Positions 1-6,983 of a stretch of DNA of 14,661 bases are shown here, piece after piece. Origin of the DNA: DUPQ01 sp041678685 (GTDB lineage Bacteria; Bacillota; Clostridia; DUPQ01); the NCBI GenBank assembly GCA_041678685.1, contig JBAYNV010000040.1:1-14661 (forward strand). Direction: 5' to 3'. The number at the start of each line of letters is the position of its first letter. Within the stretch, counting starts at the first letter, position 1. The position numbers and the translations under genes were made by a program. The notes below the pieces were generated by a model. It had not been told where the DNA came from. It searched no databases and saw nothing but the letters and a program-made list of their open reading frames with translations.

Positions 1-58
1 ATAGAATTATATATCAGGTAACATATATGATAAGTTTTACAGAAAGAAACGGTGGTGC

Positions 59-277
59 ATGTTTTGTAAGAAATCAATCATAAGGTATATATCTCTTGTA
101 ATCATTATTCTCATGATACTGTCACATAACGGCTGTGATGACACCGTCACAACAGATAACGAATACGGTGATATTTTGGAATACAGATCCAAGAGTTCTT
201 TGTCCAACTCCCTGGCGTATTTGTATTATAATTCCGATGCTCTGGAAATAAGCATACGCGGTCTCTTCTTGATTTAA
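59..277 (+). CDS. small putative lipoprotein or secreted peptide, possibly 5' part of a broken gene
   Basis: The 72-residue product starts with a basic tip (KK near residues 4-5) and a hydrophobic stretch at about residues 8-21, then a Cys at residue 26 followed by Asp-Asp. This looks like a lipoprotein signal peptide, but the residues before the Cys (His-Asn-Gly) are a poor lipobox. A GGTGG ribosome binding site lies just before the ATG. The mature part is Ser/Asn/Tyr-rich and matches no family I recognise. It is unusually short for a lipoprotein. Just after its stop another frame stays open with protein-like composition (see 279-464), so it may be the front of a frameshifted gene. No function is assigned. 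Confidence 0.4.
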   Translation: MFCKKSIIRYISLVIIILMILSHNGCDDTVTTDNEYGDILEYRSKSSLSNSLAYLYYNSDALEISIRGLFLI

Positions 278-278
278 A

Positions 279-464
279 GATCCTTCGACTCTGAGGTTCA
301 GGCTCATTCACCGGACTGGATATCGAAATGATGTGAGTGTGGATAAGAAGTCATATATGCTGTATAAGCGGGACCATATAAATTACAGGGAAAGACTTAA
401 GGATTCATGCCATATCATACAGAATTGTTTCAGGACTCTTGATATATTAAAAGACAAACAATAA
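279..464 (+). pseudogene. possible frameshifted tail of the upstream small ORF
   Basis: From about 279 to a TAA at 462-464 there is an open frame without a good start codon. It is shifted by one base relative to the ORF at 59-277 and closed upstream by a TGA at 270-272. Its translation is rich in Lys, Arg, Asp and Tyr (for example KKSYMLYKRDHINYRERLKD), which looks like real protein more than random reading. A single indel near 230-279 would join the two into a protein of roughly 135 residues. There is no homology support, so this may also be chance. Confidence 0.22.
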
Positions 465-489
465 ATAACAGTATAAGTTGGGGGTAAAT

Positions 490-1239
490 ATGGTAACAGT
501 GACAAAAGATGATATGTATAAGATCGCATTCCTTTTTGACGGATGGGATGAGACGATGATATGGACATGCCTTCAGGGCGTTATGGGTAAAGCATGGGCT
601 GATTCATTGGGAAAACCTGTTTCGACACAGATCATTACAGCAGATTTCTGTTTCCTTGCAGGAATACCGGATGAAGAACTGGTAAAAAACTGTGCCGGCA
701 AAATTGTGACCTCTAAAGACGCGTCATGGTTTGAAATGATCGAATCGGTCTGGAAGGGCAATGCCAGAAAAGCCTGCAGGTATGCGATCAAAAAAGAACC
801 GGATGTTTTTGACCGGGAGAAGCTTGCTTTTTATGTAAGTAATATTCCGGAACAGTTTGAACTTGCGTTTATAAATGAAGAGATTTATAACGAACTGTTA
901 AAAGAAGAATGGTCAGAGGATTTCTGCTCGAACTACGATTCATATGACGATTTTAACAGACGCGGTCTGGGGATAGCTGCCCTGTATGAAGGCAGACCTG
1001 TGTCAGGGGCATCTTCATATATCGTATACAATGGAGGGATAGAGATCGAAATAGACACTAAACCTGATTTTCGAAGAAAAGGACTTGCGACAGCCTGCGG
1101 ATCAAAGCTTATCCTGGAGTGCCTCAGCCGCAACCTTTATCCAAGCTGGGATGCTTATGATCTTCGCTCTGTAGCGTGTGCTGAAAAACTTGGATATCAC
1201 ATGTCGCACGAGTATACGGTATATAACATAGAAAGATAA
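490..1239 (+). CDS. GNAT-family N-acetyltransferase
   Basis: This 249-residue cytosolic protein resembles the GNAT acetyltransferase group typified by Pfam PF12746. The C-terminal third carries the acetyl-CoA signature: a beta strand with IEIEID (about 185-189), then RRKGLA (195-200) giving the R-x-x-G-x-A pyrophosphate-binding loop, a helix, and a late strand after the Cys-Ala-Glu-Lys-Leu-Gly-Tyr segment (230-236) typical of the fold. The N-terminal half is the less conserved substrate domain. The ATG at 490 is preferred over the in-frame TTG at 478 because the GGGGG run at 480-484 is a well-placed ribosome binding site for 490. The acetyl acceptor cannot be predicted. A possible weak promoter (TTGATA at 439-444) precedes it. 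The gene converges on the zinc-ribbon gene and appears monocistronic. Confidence 0.85.
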   Translation: MVTVTKDDMYKIAFLFDGWDETMIWTCLQGVMGKAWADSLGKPVSTQIITADFCFLAGIPDEELVKNCAGKIVTSKDASWFEMIESVWKGNARKACRYAIKKEPDVFDREKLAFYVSNIPEQFELAFINEEIYNELLKEEWSEDFCSNYDSYDDFNRRGLGIAALYEGRPVSGASSYIVYNGGIEIEIDTKPDFRRKGLATACGSKLILECLSRNLYPSWDAYDLRSVACAEKLGYHMSHEYTVYNIER

Positions 1240-1240
1240 G

Positions 1241-1269
1241 CCTTGATCATATCTGACATATCGTTAAGG
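1241..1269. terminator. hairpin between convergent genes, possible bidirectional terminator
   Basis: CCTTGATCATAT pairs with ATATCGTTAAGG around a short loop: about 11 pairs including two G-U pairs and one mismatch. It fills the 33-base gap between the two convergent stop codons. On the plus strand it is followed by the modestly T-rich ATGTTATTTGTATTTG, and on the minus strand by TTATCTTTC. The U-tracts are imperfect, so termination is inferred from position and structure. Confidence 0.45.
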
Positions 1270-1272
1270 ATG

Positions 1273-1836
1273 TTATTTGTATTTGAGTTTGTACCCAAAC
1301 AGGGAAGTGAGTATATTTTTGATCTGCTTGTCACCGGGTGAAGCGTGCGTGAATTTAAGCATTTCACCGCCCTGGATCTGGATAAGAAGATCACCGCCTG
1401 ATGCATTACTTTCACTGTCGCCTGATTCATAACATTCGAATCGGATCTGCGAGATCATGGAATAAAGTATGACCTGATTTAAAGGATCTTCAGCAAGTAT
1501 GGCATTTATGTCCATCGTATAATACTTTTTTGAATAGTCCGCCCAGTAACTCATCATTGCTGCACTGCCCTTAAAGAACCCTAGTCCCTGAGCCTTTATA
1601 TCCGCCGCGACTTTTGCGCTTTCTGTTTTCTGACGCTCTCCTGTAAGATATGCCAATACCAGACGATCCTTCAAAAAAATGATATTGCACGCATCCGTTT
1701 TAAACAAAGAGTATCTGCGGGTAGCTGTAAATACCCAGACCGCCTGTTCGGTTGGCTGTGAAGACTGCTGTTTCCCGCAGTCAGTGCAGAATTTCGAGCC
1801 GTCTGCCATCTGATGTCCGCAATGGATACAAAACAT
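1273..1836 (-). CDS. zinc-ribbon domain protein of unknown function
   Basis: The 187-residue product begins with a four-cysteine zinc ribbon: Cys3-x2-Cys6 and Cys17-x2-Cys20, each pair followed by Gly in the usual CxxCG style. After a Ser/Gln/Pro linker (about 22-30) comes a globular region of about 150 residues, probably mixed alpha/beta and possibly PH-like, ending with Lys/Tyr. There is no signal peptide or membrane segment, so it is cytosolic. Such N-terminal ribbons are common on Clostridia proteins of unknown role. The ATG at 1836-1834 is well supported by AGGAGGT (plus-strand 1842-1848) five bases upstream. A minus-strand promoter lies just upstream. No function is proposed beyond zinc binding. 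Confidence 0.8.
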   Translation of the reverse strand: MFCIHCGHQMADGSKFCTDCGKQQSSQPTEQAVWVFTATRRYSLFKTDACNIIFLKDRLVLAYLTGERQKTESAKVAADIKAQGLGFFKGSAAMMSYWADYSKKYYTMDINAILAEDPLNQVILYSMISQIRFECYESGDSESNASGGDLLIQIQGGEMLKFTHASPGDKQIKNILTSLFGYKLKYK

Positions 1837-1865
1837 GTATTACCTCCTGATGATCATATAGGACA

Positions 1866-1895
1866 ATTATATAAAACAAAGCATATATATTACAA
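1866..1895 (-). promoter_or_regulatory. sigma-A promoter for the zinc-ribbon gene
   Basis: Read on the minus strand: TTGTAA (plus 1890-1895), 18-base spacer, then a perfect TATAAT (plus 1866-1871). Transcription would start near 1860, giving a leader of about 24 bases that contains the AGGAGGT ribosome binding site of the gene starting at 1836. Confidence 0.5.
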
Positions 1896-1924
1896 CCCAT
1901 ACTTTTTATATATTTGCTCTTTAG

Positions 1925-2100
1925 GATATTAAAGCGGGAATCCTCGGTTATTCAATTGCCGATGTAGTTCACTGTACTGCAGGACAGGTAACAGGAGTTC
2001 TCAGGCTGTCATAAAACTGATAGCTCTGGGATATATGTATGTATATGATTTCGGCGGCATCATTGATTGGCCTTACGATACAGTCATCGGCATAGACTAG
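1925..2100 (+). pseudogene. rhodanese-like domain remnant (sulfurtransferase pseudogene)
   Basis: From 1978 one frame reads CRTGNRSSQAVIKLIALGY, then continues through YDFGGIIDWPYDTVIG to a TAG at 2098-2100. This is the C-terminal half of a rhodanese domain: the CRTGNRS active-site loop with the catalytic Cys, the following helix, and the FGGIIDW segment typical of small clostridial rhodaneses. In the same frame a TAA at 1930-1932 closes the way upstream and there is no start codon. A different frame at 1925-1963 reads DIKAGILGYSIAD, which resembles the usual HIxGAI segment, so at least one frameshift separates the two parts and the N-terminal part is missing. Flanking genes are intact, so this looks like an isolated decaying gene and not a truncation at an element border. 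Confidence 0.7.
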
Positions 2101-2115
2101 TATCTTATTATCTGC

Positions 2116-2144
2116 TGGACTTCTAGGTTTACAGCAATTATAAT
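2116..2144 (+). promoter_or_regulatory. sigma-A promoter for the EAL-domain gene
   Basis: TGGACT (2116-2121, four of six consensus), 17-base spacer, and a perfect TATAAT (2139-2144). The expected start site near 2151 leaves a leader of about 90 bases before the ATG at 2240, long enough to hold the two hairpins at 2166-2209. Confidence 0.5.
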
Positions 2145-2165
2145 ATTAAATATGTAAGAAAACGA

Positions 2166-2209
2166 AATCGAACAGATTTTTGTTCGATTAGGCAGTGATT
2201 CTTTTCACT
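2166..2209 (+). promoter_or_regulatory. two tandem hairpins in the leader of the EAL gene
   Basis: AATCGAAC (2166-2173) pairs perfectly with GTTCGATT (2182-2189) around an eight-base loop, AGATTTTT. Four bases later AGTGA (2194-2198) pairs with TCACT (2205-2209). Both lie between the predicted start site (about 2151) and the ATG at 2240. The first could be an operator (inverted repeat) or an RNA stem; no riboswitch consensus is recognised. It is the most ordered structure in the gene-free stretch 1837-2239. Confidence 0.35.
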
Positions 2210-2239
2210 TAACATATACATTACGGAAAGACAGGCAGC

Positions 2240-4159
2240 ATGAGTTACATCATCGAGTATGAAATATGTGGCATTCTGTGCATCATCATCATAATGGTGA
2301 ACTACTTCCGCGTAAGGCATTTCGACAGTGTTACAAACAGGCTTTTCGGGTTGATGATCGGGACAGCGACAGTCGTTCTGATACTTGATGTCATCACTGC
2401 CATAACGATCGATCTTGTCGCAACTATACCCTACTGGGTCAACTATCTTTTAAATACAGCCTTTTACTCCATACAGACATGTCTTCCTGTCATTATGCTG
2501 TTATATACTATGTCACTTGCCGGAAAGCTTATGAAGTGCAGGATGATGCAGGCACTGCTTCTGTTTCTCCCTGCATTTGCCATGATCATGATACTCCTTG
2601 CCGTCAATCCGTTTACCGGCGTGTTCTTTTACATAGATCAGATGATCGGATATATCCATGGACCGTATTTCGTTGCTCTTCATATCACATGCGGCTTCTA
2701 TATGGCTTTTATCATGGCTTTCATCAATATTTACCGCAAAGATATGAAAAAAGTACAGTATCTGACTATACTGTGCTATCTGCTCATCACTGTCGTCGCA
2801 ATGATAGTACAGTATTATTTCCCTAAGCTTCTTATAACAGGCCCTACGATCGCGCTTTCCATAACGACTATGTATTACACTTTACAGAACCCTCAGGATA
2901 TGCGGGATATAATGACTAAGATGTTCAATTACAAGGCTATGATACAGTTTCTTAAGGAACTCATGGACAGCAACAAATTTTTCAATATAATATCCGTGGA
3001 TGTAAATGACATAAAGTATATAAACAGGATATTCGGATTGAGTTATGGCAATCAGGTCCTTATCGAAGTAGGGAAGTTCCTTTCATCCGTCTCAGATGAC
3101 ATATGGGTATTTAGAATGAAGGACGCAAGATTCGTAGCCATCACATGTGATAAAAAAGCATATGAACAATTGAGAGGGGATATCATCAACAAATTTGACA
3201 GCCCATGGGTCGTAAACGATACGAAAATAGTTCTTTCGTCGATCATATGCTGCATGCCTGATCTGGATCATGGAAAATACACTGTTGATGAGATGGTGAA
3301 CCTTCTGGAGATCGCTATTTCGAATGCTGAACCAAACGGAAAAAAAGGAAAGATCTTTTCGCTTGACGATATCCTGCTAAATGAGCTGGACCGTACCATG
3401 CAGATAGAATATGCGCTGAATGATGCTATAAAAAATGGCGGGTATTTTGAAATGTACTACCAGCCTGTATATTCGACCGCTAAAAAATGTTTCGTTGGGG
3501 CTGAGGCGCTGCTGCGTTTCAACCATCCTAAATTCGGTATCCTGCTGCCTTCTGAATTCATACCTATTGCTGAGAAAAATGGCCTTGCGCTTCAGATGGA
3601 TGAGGCCGTAGTCATAATGGTATGCGATTTCATGAAAAAGTATGACCCAAGGAACACTTTAAAAATGAGATATATCAGTATCAACCTATCAGCGGCAGAA
3701 TTCATAAACAGACAGATGCCTGAGAAACTCACATCGATACTGGACAAATCTGAAGTGGATCCCGGTTCCATACTTTTCGAGATCACTGAAACAGTCGCCA
3801 ATACATCCAATGAAAATGTATCGTCATGTATCAGGCAGTATCGTGATAAAGGCTATCAGTTTGCTTTGGATGATTTTGGCACCGGATATGCGAACATATC
3901 ACAGGTAGTCGGACTGCCGTTCCTGATAGTAAAAATAGATCACAGCCTTGCAATGGGCCAGCATATTGTACTGGAGAACCTAATGAAAATGTTTTCACAG
4001 CTTGACCTTATAACCGTCATTGAAGGCATAGAAACTTCCGGGCATCTGAAGATGCTTGAAGGTACGGATTATGACTACATCCAGGGTTTCTATTATGCTC
4101 TTCCTATGCCTGCAGAGGAATTTGTTGAGTTTATAAAAGAAGAAAACGAAATAAAATAG
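2240..4159 (+). CDS. membrane cyclic-di-GMP phosphodiesterase: multi-TM, degenerate GGDEF, intact EAL
   Basis: A 639-residue inner-membrane protein predicted to hydrolyse cyclic-di-GMP to pGpG. Residues 1-215 hold about seven hydrophobic helices (near 5-24, 36-60, 70-93, 104-122, 142-164, 172-192, 195-213), a probable sensor. Residues 230-375 are a GGDEF fold that keeps the DVNDIKYIN segment (254-262), but the catalytic loop reads KDARF (294-298), so it should not make cyclic-di-GMP. The EAL domain (about 385-635) keeps the residues expected of active enzymes: Glu422 in GAEALLRF, Asn482, Glu514 in EITET, Asp544-Asp545 in DDFGTGY, Lys565, Glu595 and Gln615. It is transcribed alone from its own promoter. 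The dead GGDEF may be a GTP-sensing or dimerisation module, as in other tandem proteins; that is inference. Confidence 0.9.
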   Translation: MSYIIEYEICGILCIIIIMVNYFRVRHFDSVTNRLFGLMIGTATVVLILDVITAITIDLVATIPYWVNYLLNTAFYSIQTCLPVIMLLYTMSLAGKLMKCRMMQALLLFLPAFAMIMILLAVNPFTGVFFYIDQMIGYIHGPYFVALHITCGFYMAFIMAFINIYRKDMKKVQYLTILCYLLITVVAMIVQYYFPKLLITGPTIALSITTMYYTLQNPQDMRDIMTKMFNYKAMIQFLKELMDSNKFFNIISVDVNDIKYINRIFGLSYGNQVLIEVGKFLSSVSDDIWVFRMKDARFVAITCDKKAYEQLRGDIINKFDSPWVVNDTKIVLSSIICCMPDLDHGKYTVDEMVNLLEIAISNAEPNGKKGKIFSLDDILLNELDRTMQIEYALNDAIKNGGYFEMYYQPVYSTAKKCFVGAEALLRFNHPKFGILLPSEFIPIAEKNGLALQMDEAVVIMVCDFMKKYDPRNTLKMRYISINLSAAEFINRQMPEKLTSILDKSEVDPGSILFEITETVANTSNENVSSCIRQYRDKGYQFALDDFGTGYANISQVVGLPFLIVKIDHSLAMGQHIVLENLMKMFSQLDLITVIEGIETSGHLKMLEGTDYDYIQGFYYALPMPAEEFVEFIKEENEIK

Positions 4160-4257
4160 CTGTGCGATTAGCAACTGCATATTTTAATTAGTATATTTTT
4201 ATATTCTTTTCTGTTATCATCAATATGATGATTAACCATTAGAAAGAGTTTTGGAAT

Positions 4258-5373
4258 ATGACAAAAAGCACGATCGATCTCGAAAAATACCTGAGCGATG
4301 GGATAGAAGCTCTGGTAAAGGAAGCCATTAAAGTCACTCTCAAAGAACCAAAAGAAAGCATGTTTATGATGTCTTTTATGAATGCATGTAAAAAAGCAGC
4401 CCTGATCCGCAGCAGGAATGAGAAGATCGGTGAGCACATACCTTCATTCCTCATATCAAGTATCACAAGTGAATGTAATCTTCACTGTAAAGGCTGCTAT
4501 TCAAGAGCAACCCGCGGGTGTTTTGACGGAGTCGATAATACACAAATGACAAAAGAGGAATGGTTGCGCATATTCGAAGAAGCCATGGATATGGGTGTGA
4601 GCTTCATACTGCTCGCAGGAGGCGAACCTCTTATACGTAAGGATGTCATTCTTGCTGCTTCTACTGTAAAAAGCATACTGTTCCCGGTCTTTACGAACGG
4701 AACGATGATAACAGACGAATATCTGTGCATATTTGATGATTCCAGGAATCTGCTTCCTGTCTTAAGCATAGAAGGCAATGAGGAATATACGGATACAAGA
4801 AGAGGATCGGGAATATACAGAAAACTGATGGAAATAATGGAACATCTTCATGAAAAAAAGATAATATTCGGTGCTTCGGTCACAGTTACAAAAGACAATC
4901 TGCCGGAAGTGACATCAGAAAGCTTCATCGATATCCTGAAAGGAAAAGGCTGTAAGATCGTTCTTTATGTCGAGTATGTGCCAGTCGATGAAAAAGGCGG
5001 TGAAAATGCTTTCGGTGATAAGGAACGGATACTTATGGAGCAAAGACTCTATGAACTTAGGGATAAGTACAAAGATATCATATTCATATCATTTCCGGGA
5101 GATGAAAAATCATCCGGAGGATGCCTTGCAGCAGGACGCGGGTTCTTCCACATAAACGCAAGCGGAGGAGCCGAACCGTGCCCGTTTTCGCCCTATTCGG
5201 ATATCAATATCCGGAATATCCCTTTGATAGAAGCGCTTCACTCGCCTTTGTTCAGATCGCTGAATGAAAAAGGTTTTCTTACCGGCGAGCATACCGGAGG
5301 CTGTGTGCTGTTCGAGAAGAAAAATGATGTCGAAAAGATCGTCGATACGGATGATCAAATGAGGAGGTCGTAA
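4258..5373 (+). CDS. radical SAM enzyme with a short C-terminal SPASM/twitch-like region
   Basis: A 371-residue cytosolic protein. The radical SAM core (about 60-260) has Cys73-x3-Cys77-x2-Cys80 for the [4Fe-4S] cluster that cleaves S-adenosylmethionine, and the GGEP motif (121-124) that contacts SAM. The C-terminal part has Cys289, Cys308 (in GAEPCPF) and Cys349, resembling the start and end of a SPASM/twitch auxiliary-cluster region but with fewer cysteines than full SPASM. About 60 residues of helix precede the core. The substrate is unknown. SPASM relatives modify peptides or sulfatases, but no precursor peptide ORF is evident next door. It overlaps the esterase gene by one base (TAATG), so the two are translationally coupled. 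The ATG at 4258 has only a weak site (AAAGAG, 4241-4248 region), so the start is less certain. Confidence 0.85.
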   Translation: MTKSTIDLEKYLSDGIEALVKEAIKVTLKEPKESMFMMSFMNACKKAALIRSRNEKIGEHIPSFLISSITSECNLHCKGCYSRATRGCFDGVDNTQMTKEEWLRIFEEAMDMGVSFILLAGGEPLIRKDVILAASTVKSILFPVFTNGTMITDEYLCIFDDSRNLLPVLSIEGNEEYTDTRRGSGIYRKLMEIMEHLHEKKIIFGASVTVTKDNLPEVTSESFIDILKGKGCKIVLYVEYVPVDEKGGENAFGDKERILMEQRLYELRDKYKDIIFISFPGDEKSSGGCLAAGRGFFHINASGGAEPCPFSPYSDINIRNIPLIEALHSPLFRSLNEKGFLTGEHTGGCVLFEKKNDVEKIVDTDDQMRRS

Positions 5374-6305
5374 TGCAAAGCAGATTGTCAAAGATCGTTT
5401 ATAAATCACTTAAAAGATATGTAGGACCGATGAATGCGTGTGAAGCTACAGATTATGTAAAGACACGCCAGGATATGGAAGATCTGGCAAGGATGCTGAA
5501 GATCGATAAAAATGTGGAACTCACATGTATAAATCTTGAGAACTGTTCTATGGAATATGTACATGTCCCGCATGCACCGGACAACAAGATCATCATGTAT
5601 ATACACGGAGGCGGATTCACTTCCGGCTCTGTGATATGTTCAAGAAAATATATCACTGAATTCTGTCTTAAGGCAAGGCTGAACGCGATAAGCTGCGAAT
5701 ACCGGCTTGCTCCGGAGCACACATACCCTGCAGCTCTGGAAGACTGTGTGGAAATATATGAGTATCTGCTTTCGAACGGTTATAAAGGCAGGGATATAGC
5801 GATCACAGGCGAAAGCGCGGGAGGCACTCTCAGTCTTAATCTTGTTCTATACCTTAAAGACCATCATATGGACATGCCTGCTGCGGTCTGTGCCATGTGT
5901 CCTGTCGGTGACATAACGGGAAGGCTCGACAGCAGGGAGAGGAATATTAAAGTTGAAGCTCTTCTCCAATTTGACCTCGACGGTAAAATACGCGAGACTT
6001 ATGTCGGGAATGCCGATGCAAAGGATCCATATATATCACCTATATACGGTGATTTCCACAATTTCCCTCCGCTTCTTCTGCAGCTTGGGGAAAACGAAAT
6101 ACTATATGACGACAGCGTGATGCTTTATGAGAAAGCAAAAAATGCTGGTGTTAAAGTCAGTCTTTCCATATGGGAGCATATGTGGCACGGTTTCCAGCTT
6201 GTAGTCGGGATGCCAGAAGCAAATGAGGCGATACAGGAAGCGATGGAGTTTATGAGCAAATACCTGAAGAATGACCGTTACAGAAGTTTCAGGGTGATCA
6301 GATAA
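5373..6305 (+). CDS. alpha/beta hydrolase, HSL-type esterase/lipase
   Basis: A 310-residue cytosolic serine hydrolase of the hormone-sensitive-lipase/acetyl-esterase family. The oxyanion-hole motif HGGGF is at 78-82 and the nucleophile elbow GESAGG at 146-151 (Ser148). The RLAPEHTYPAALED stretch (111-124) is typical of the family, and the catalytic His is probably His272 in MWHGF. The acid usually sits in a DPLxD segment; here the segment reads ENEILYDD (240-247), so Glu242 or Asp246-247 must serve. The start is firm: AGGAGG sits just upstream and ATG overlaps the radical SAM stop by one base. Likely substrates are short acyl or acetyl esters, for example on acylated sugars. Its tight coupling to a radical SAM enzyme suggests a shared pathway, which is inference. 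Confidence 0.88.
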   Translation: MQSRLSKIVYKSLKRYVGPMNACEATDYVKTRQDMEDLARMLKIDKNVELTCINLENCSMEYVHVPHAPDNKIIMYIHGGGFTSGSVICSRKYITEFCLKARLNAISCEYRLAPEHTYPAALEDCVEIYEYLLSNGYKGRDIAITGESAGGTLSLNLVLYLKDHHMDMPAAVCAMCPVGDITGRLDSRERNIKVEALLQFDLDGKIRETYVGNADAKDPYISPIYGDFHNFPPLLLQLGENEILYDDSVMLYEKAKNAGVKVSLSIWEHMWHGFQLVVGMPEANEAIQEAMEFMSKYLKNDRYRSFRVIR

Positions 6306-6382
6306 GATATATAAAATGAGCAGTTGCTTAATGGACTGTAAAGCATTAAAATCACTAAGTATATATGAAAGGTTCATGCAGC

Positions 6383-6841
6383 ATGGAAAAGGAAAAAGTA
6401 CAACAGACCACAAGGGAAAAATTTATACAGTTCATCAAATTCACGCTGTTCTCAATATCAGCGGGACTGATACAGTTTGGCAGCGATGCGCTCTTTTTTC
6501 AGGTATTCCGCTTAAGTGAATGGCTGAGTTATCTGATCGCTCTGATACTGAGCGTAGTATGGAATTTCACGCTCAACAGAAGATTCACATTCAAATCCGC
6601 TGAAAATGTACCAAAAGCGATGGCTCTGGTACTTGCATACTATGCAGTATTTACTCCGTTAAGCACATGGTGGACAAACGAACTGACCGGATCCGCCGTC
6701 GGCTGGAATAATTATCTCGTTCTTATTATAACAATGGTGATAAATTTCATTACTGAATTCCTGTTTCAGAGATTCGTTGTATTCCGTAAATCGATAAATA
6801 CGAACGATATCGCAAAAAGGGAATCTGAAAAGGAAAAATAA
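6383..6841 (+). CDS. GtrA-like integral membrane protein
   Basis: About 152 residues with four hydrophobic helices (near 17-40, 45-63, 80-95 and 110-130 in this numbering) and the family hallmark WNFTLNRRFTFK in the loop after helix 2, mirrored by the FLFQRFVVFRK ending. GtrA-family proteins are small membrane proteins linked to moving lipid-linked sugars or to cell-surface polysaccharide, often beside glycosyltransferases; none is visible here. The hydrophilic Lys/Glu-rich tail is cytosolic. I prefer ATG 6383, which has GAAAGG (6367-6372) ten bases upstream, over ATG 6365, which has none. It follows the esterase by 77 bases in the same direction, with no terminator seen, so it probably belongs to that operon. 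Confidence 0.82.
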   Translation: MEKEKVQQTTREKFIQFIKFTLFSISAGLIQFGSDALFFQVFRLSEWLSYLIALILSVVWNFTLNRRFTFKSAENVPKAMALVLAYYAVFTPLSTWWTNELTGSAVGWNNYLVLIITMVINFITEFLFQRFVVFRKSINTNDIAKRESEKEK

Positions 6842-6884
6842 CTATATAAACAAATACTGACAATCTCGTGCTTTTATGATATAT

Positions 6885-6913
6885 TTGATTTAACAAGTCA
6901 TATAGTTTTTAAT
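6885..6913 (+). promoter_or_regulatory. sigma-A promoter for the dCache-GGDEF-hemerythrin gene
   Basis: TTGATT (6885-6890), 17-base spacer, TTTAAT (6908-6913, five of six). The predicted start near 6920 leaves about 64 bases of leader before the GTG at 6984. This separates the cyclase from the upstream radical SAM/esterase/GtrA operon. Confidence 0.4.
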
Positions 6914-6983
6914 GTTATCTGCTGGATTGCTATTAATGTACTAATGATAAGTAAATAAGCTGCAGAAAGAGGAATAAAAGCAA

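Noticed and set aside
478..489. TTG as start of the GNAT gene
   Set aside because: The GGGGG run at 480-484 is correctly spaced for ATG 490 and would lie inside the gene if TTG 478 were used.
2151..2239. Cyclic-di-GMP riboswitch upstream of the EAL gene
   Set aside because: The conserved GEMM core elements are not present; only two simple stems are seen.
4216..4232. Palindrome ATCATCA-ATA-TGATGAT before the radical SAM gene
   Set aside because: Seven AT-rich pairs with no clear promoter overlap or T-tract; could be an operator but evidence is too thin to list.
6316..6519. 67-residue ORF with two Cys near its start, a possible peptide precursor for the radical SAM enzyme
   Set aside because: No ribosome binding site, and most of it overlaps the GtrA-like gene in another frame. 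A family search finding conserved short homologues beside radical SAM genes would revive it.
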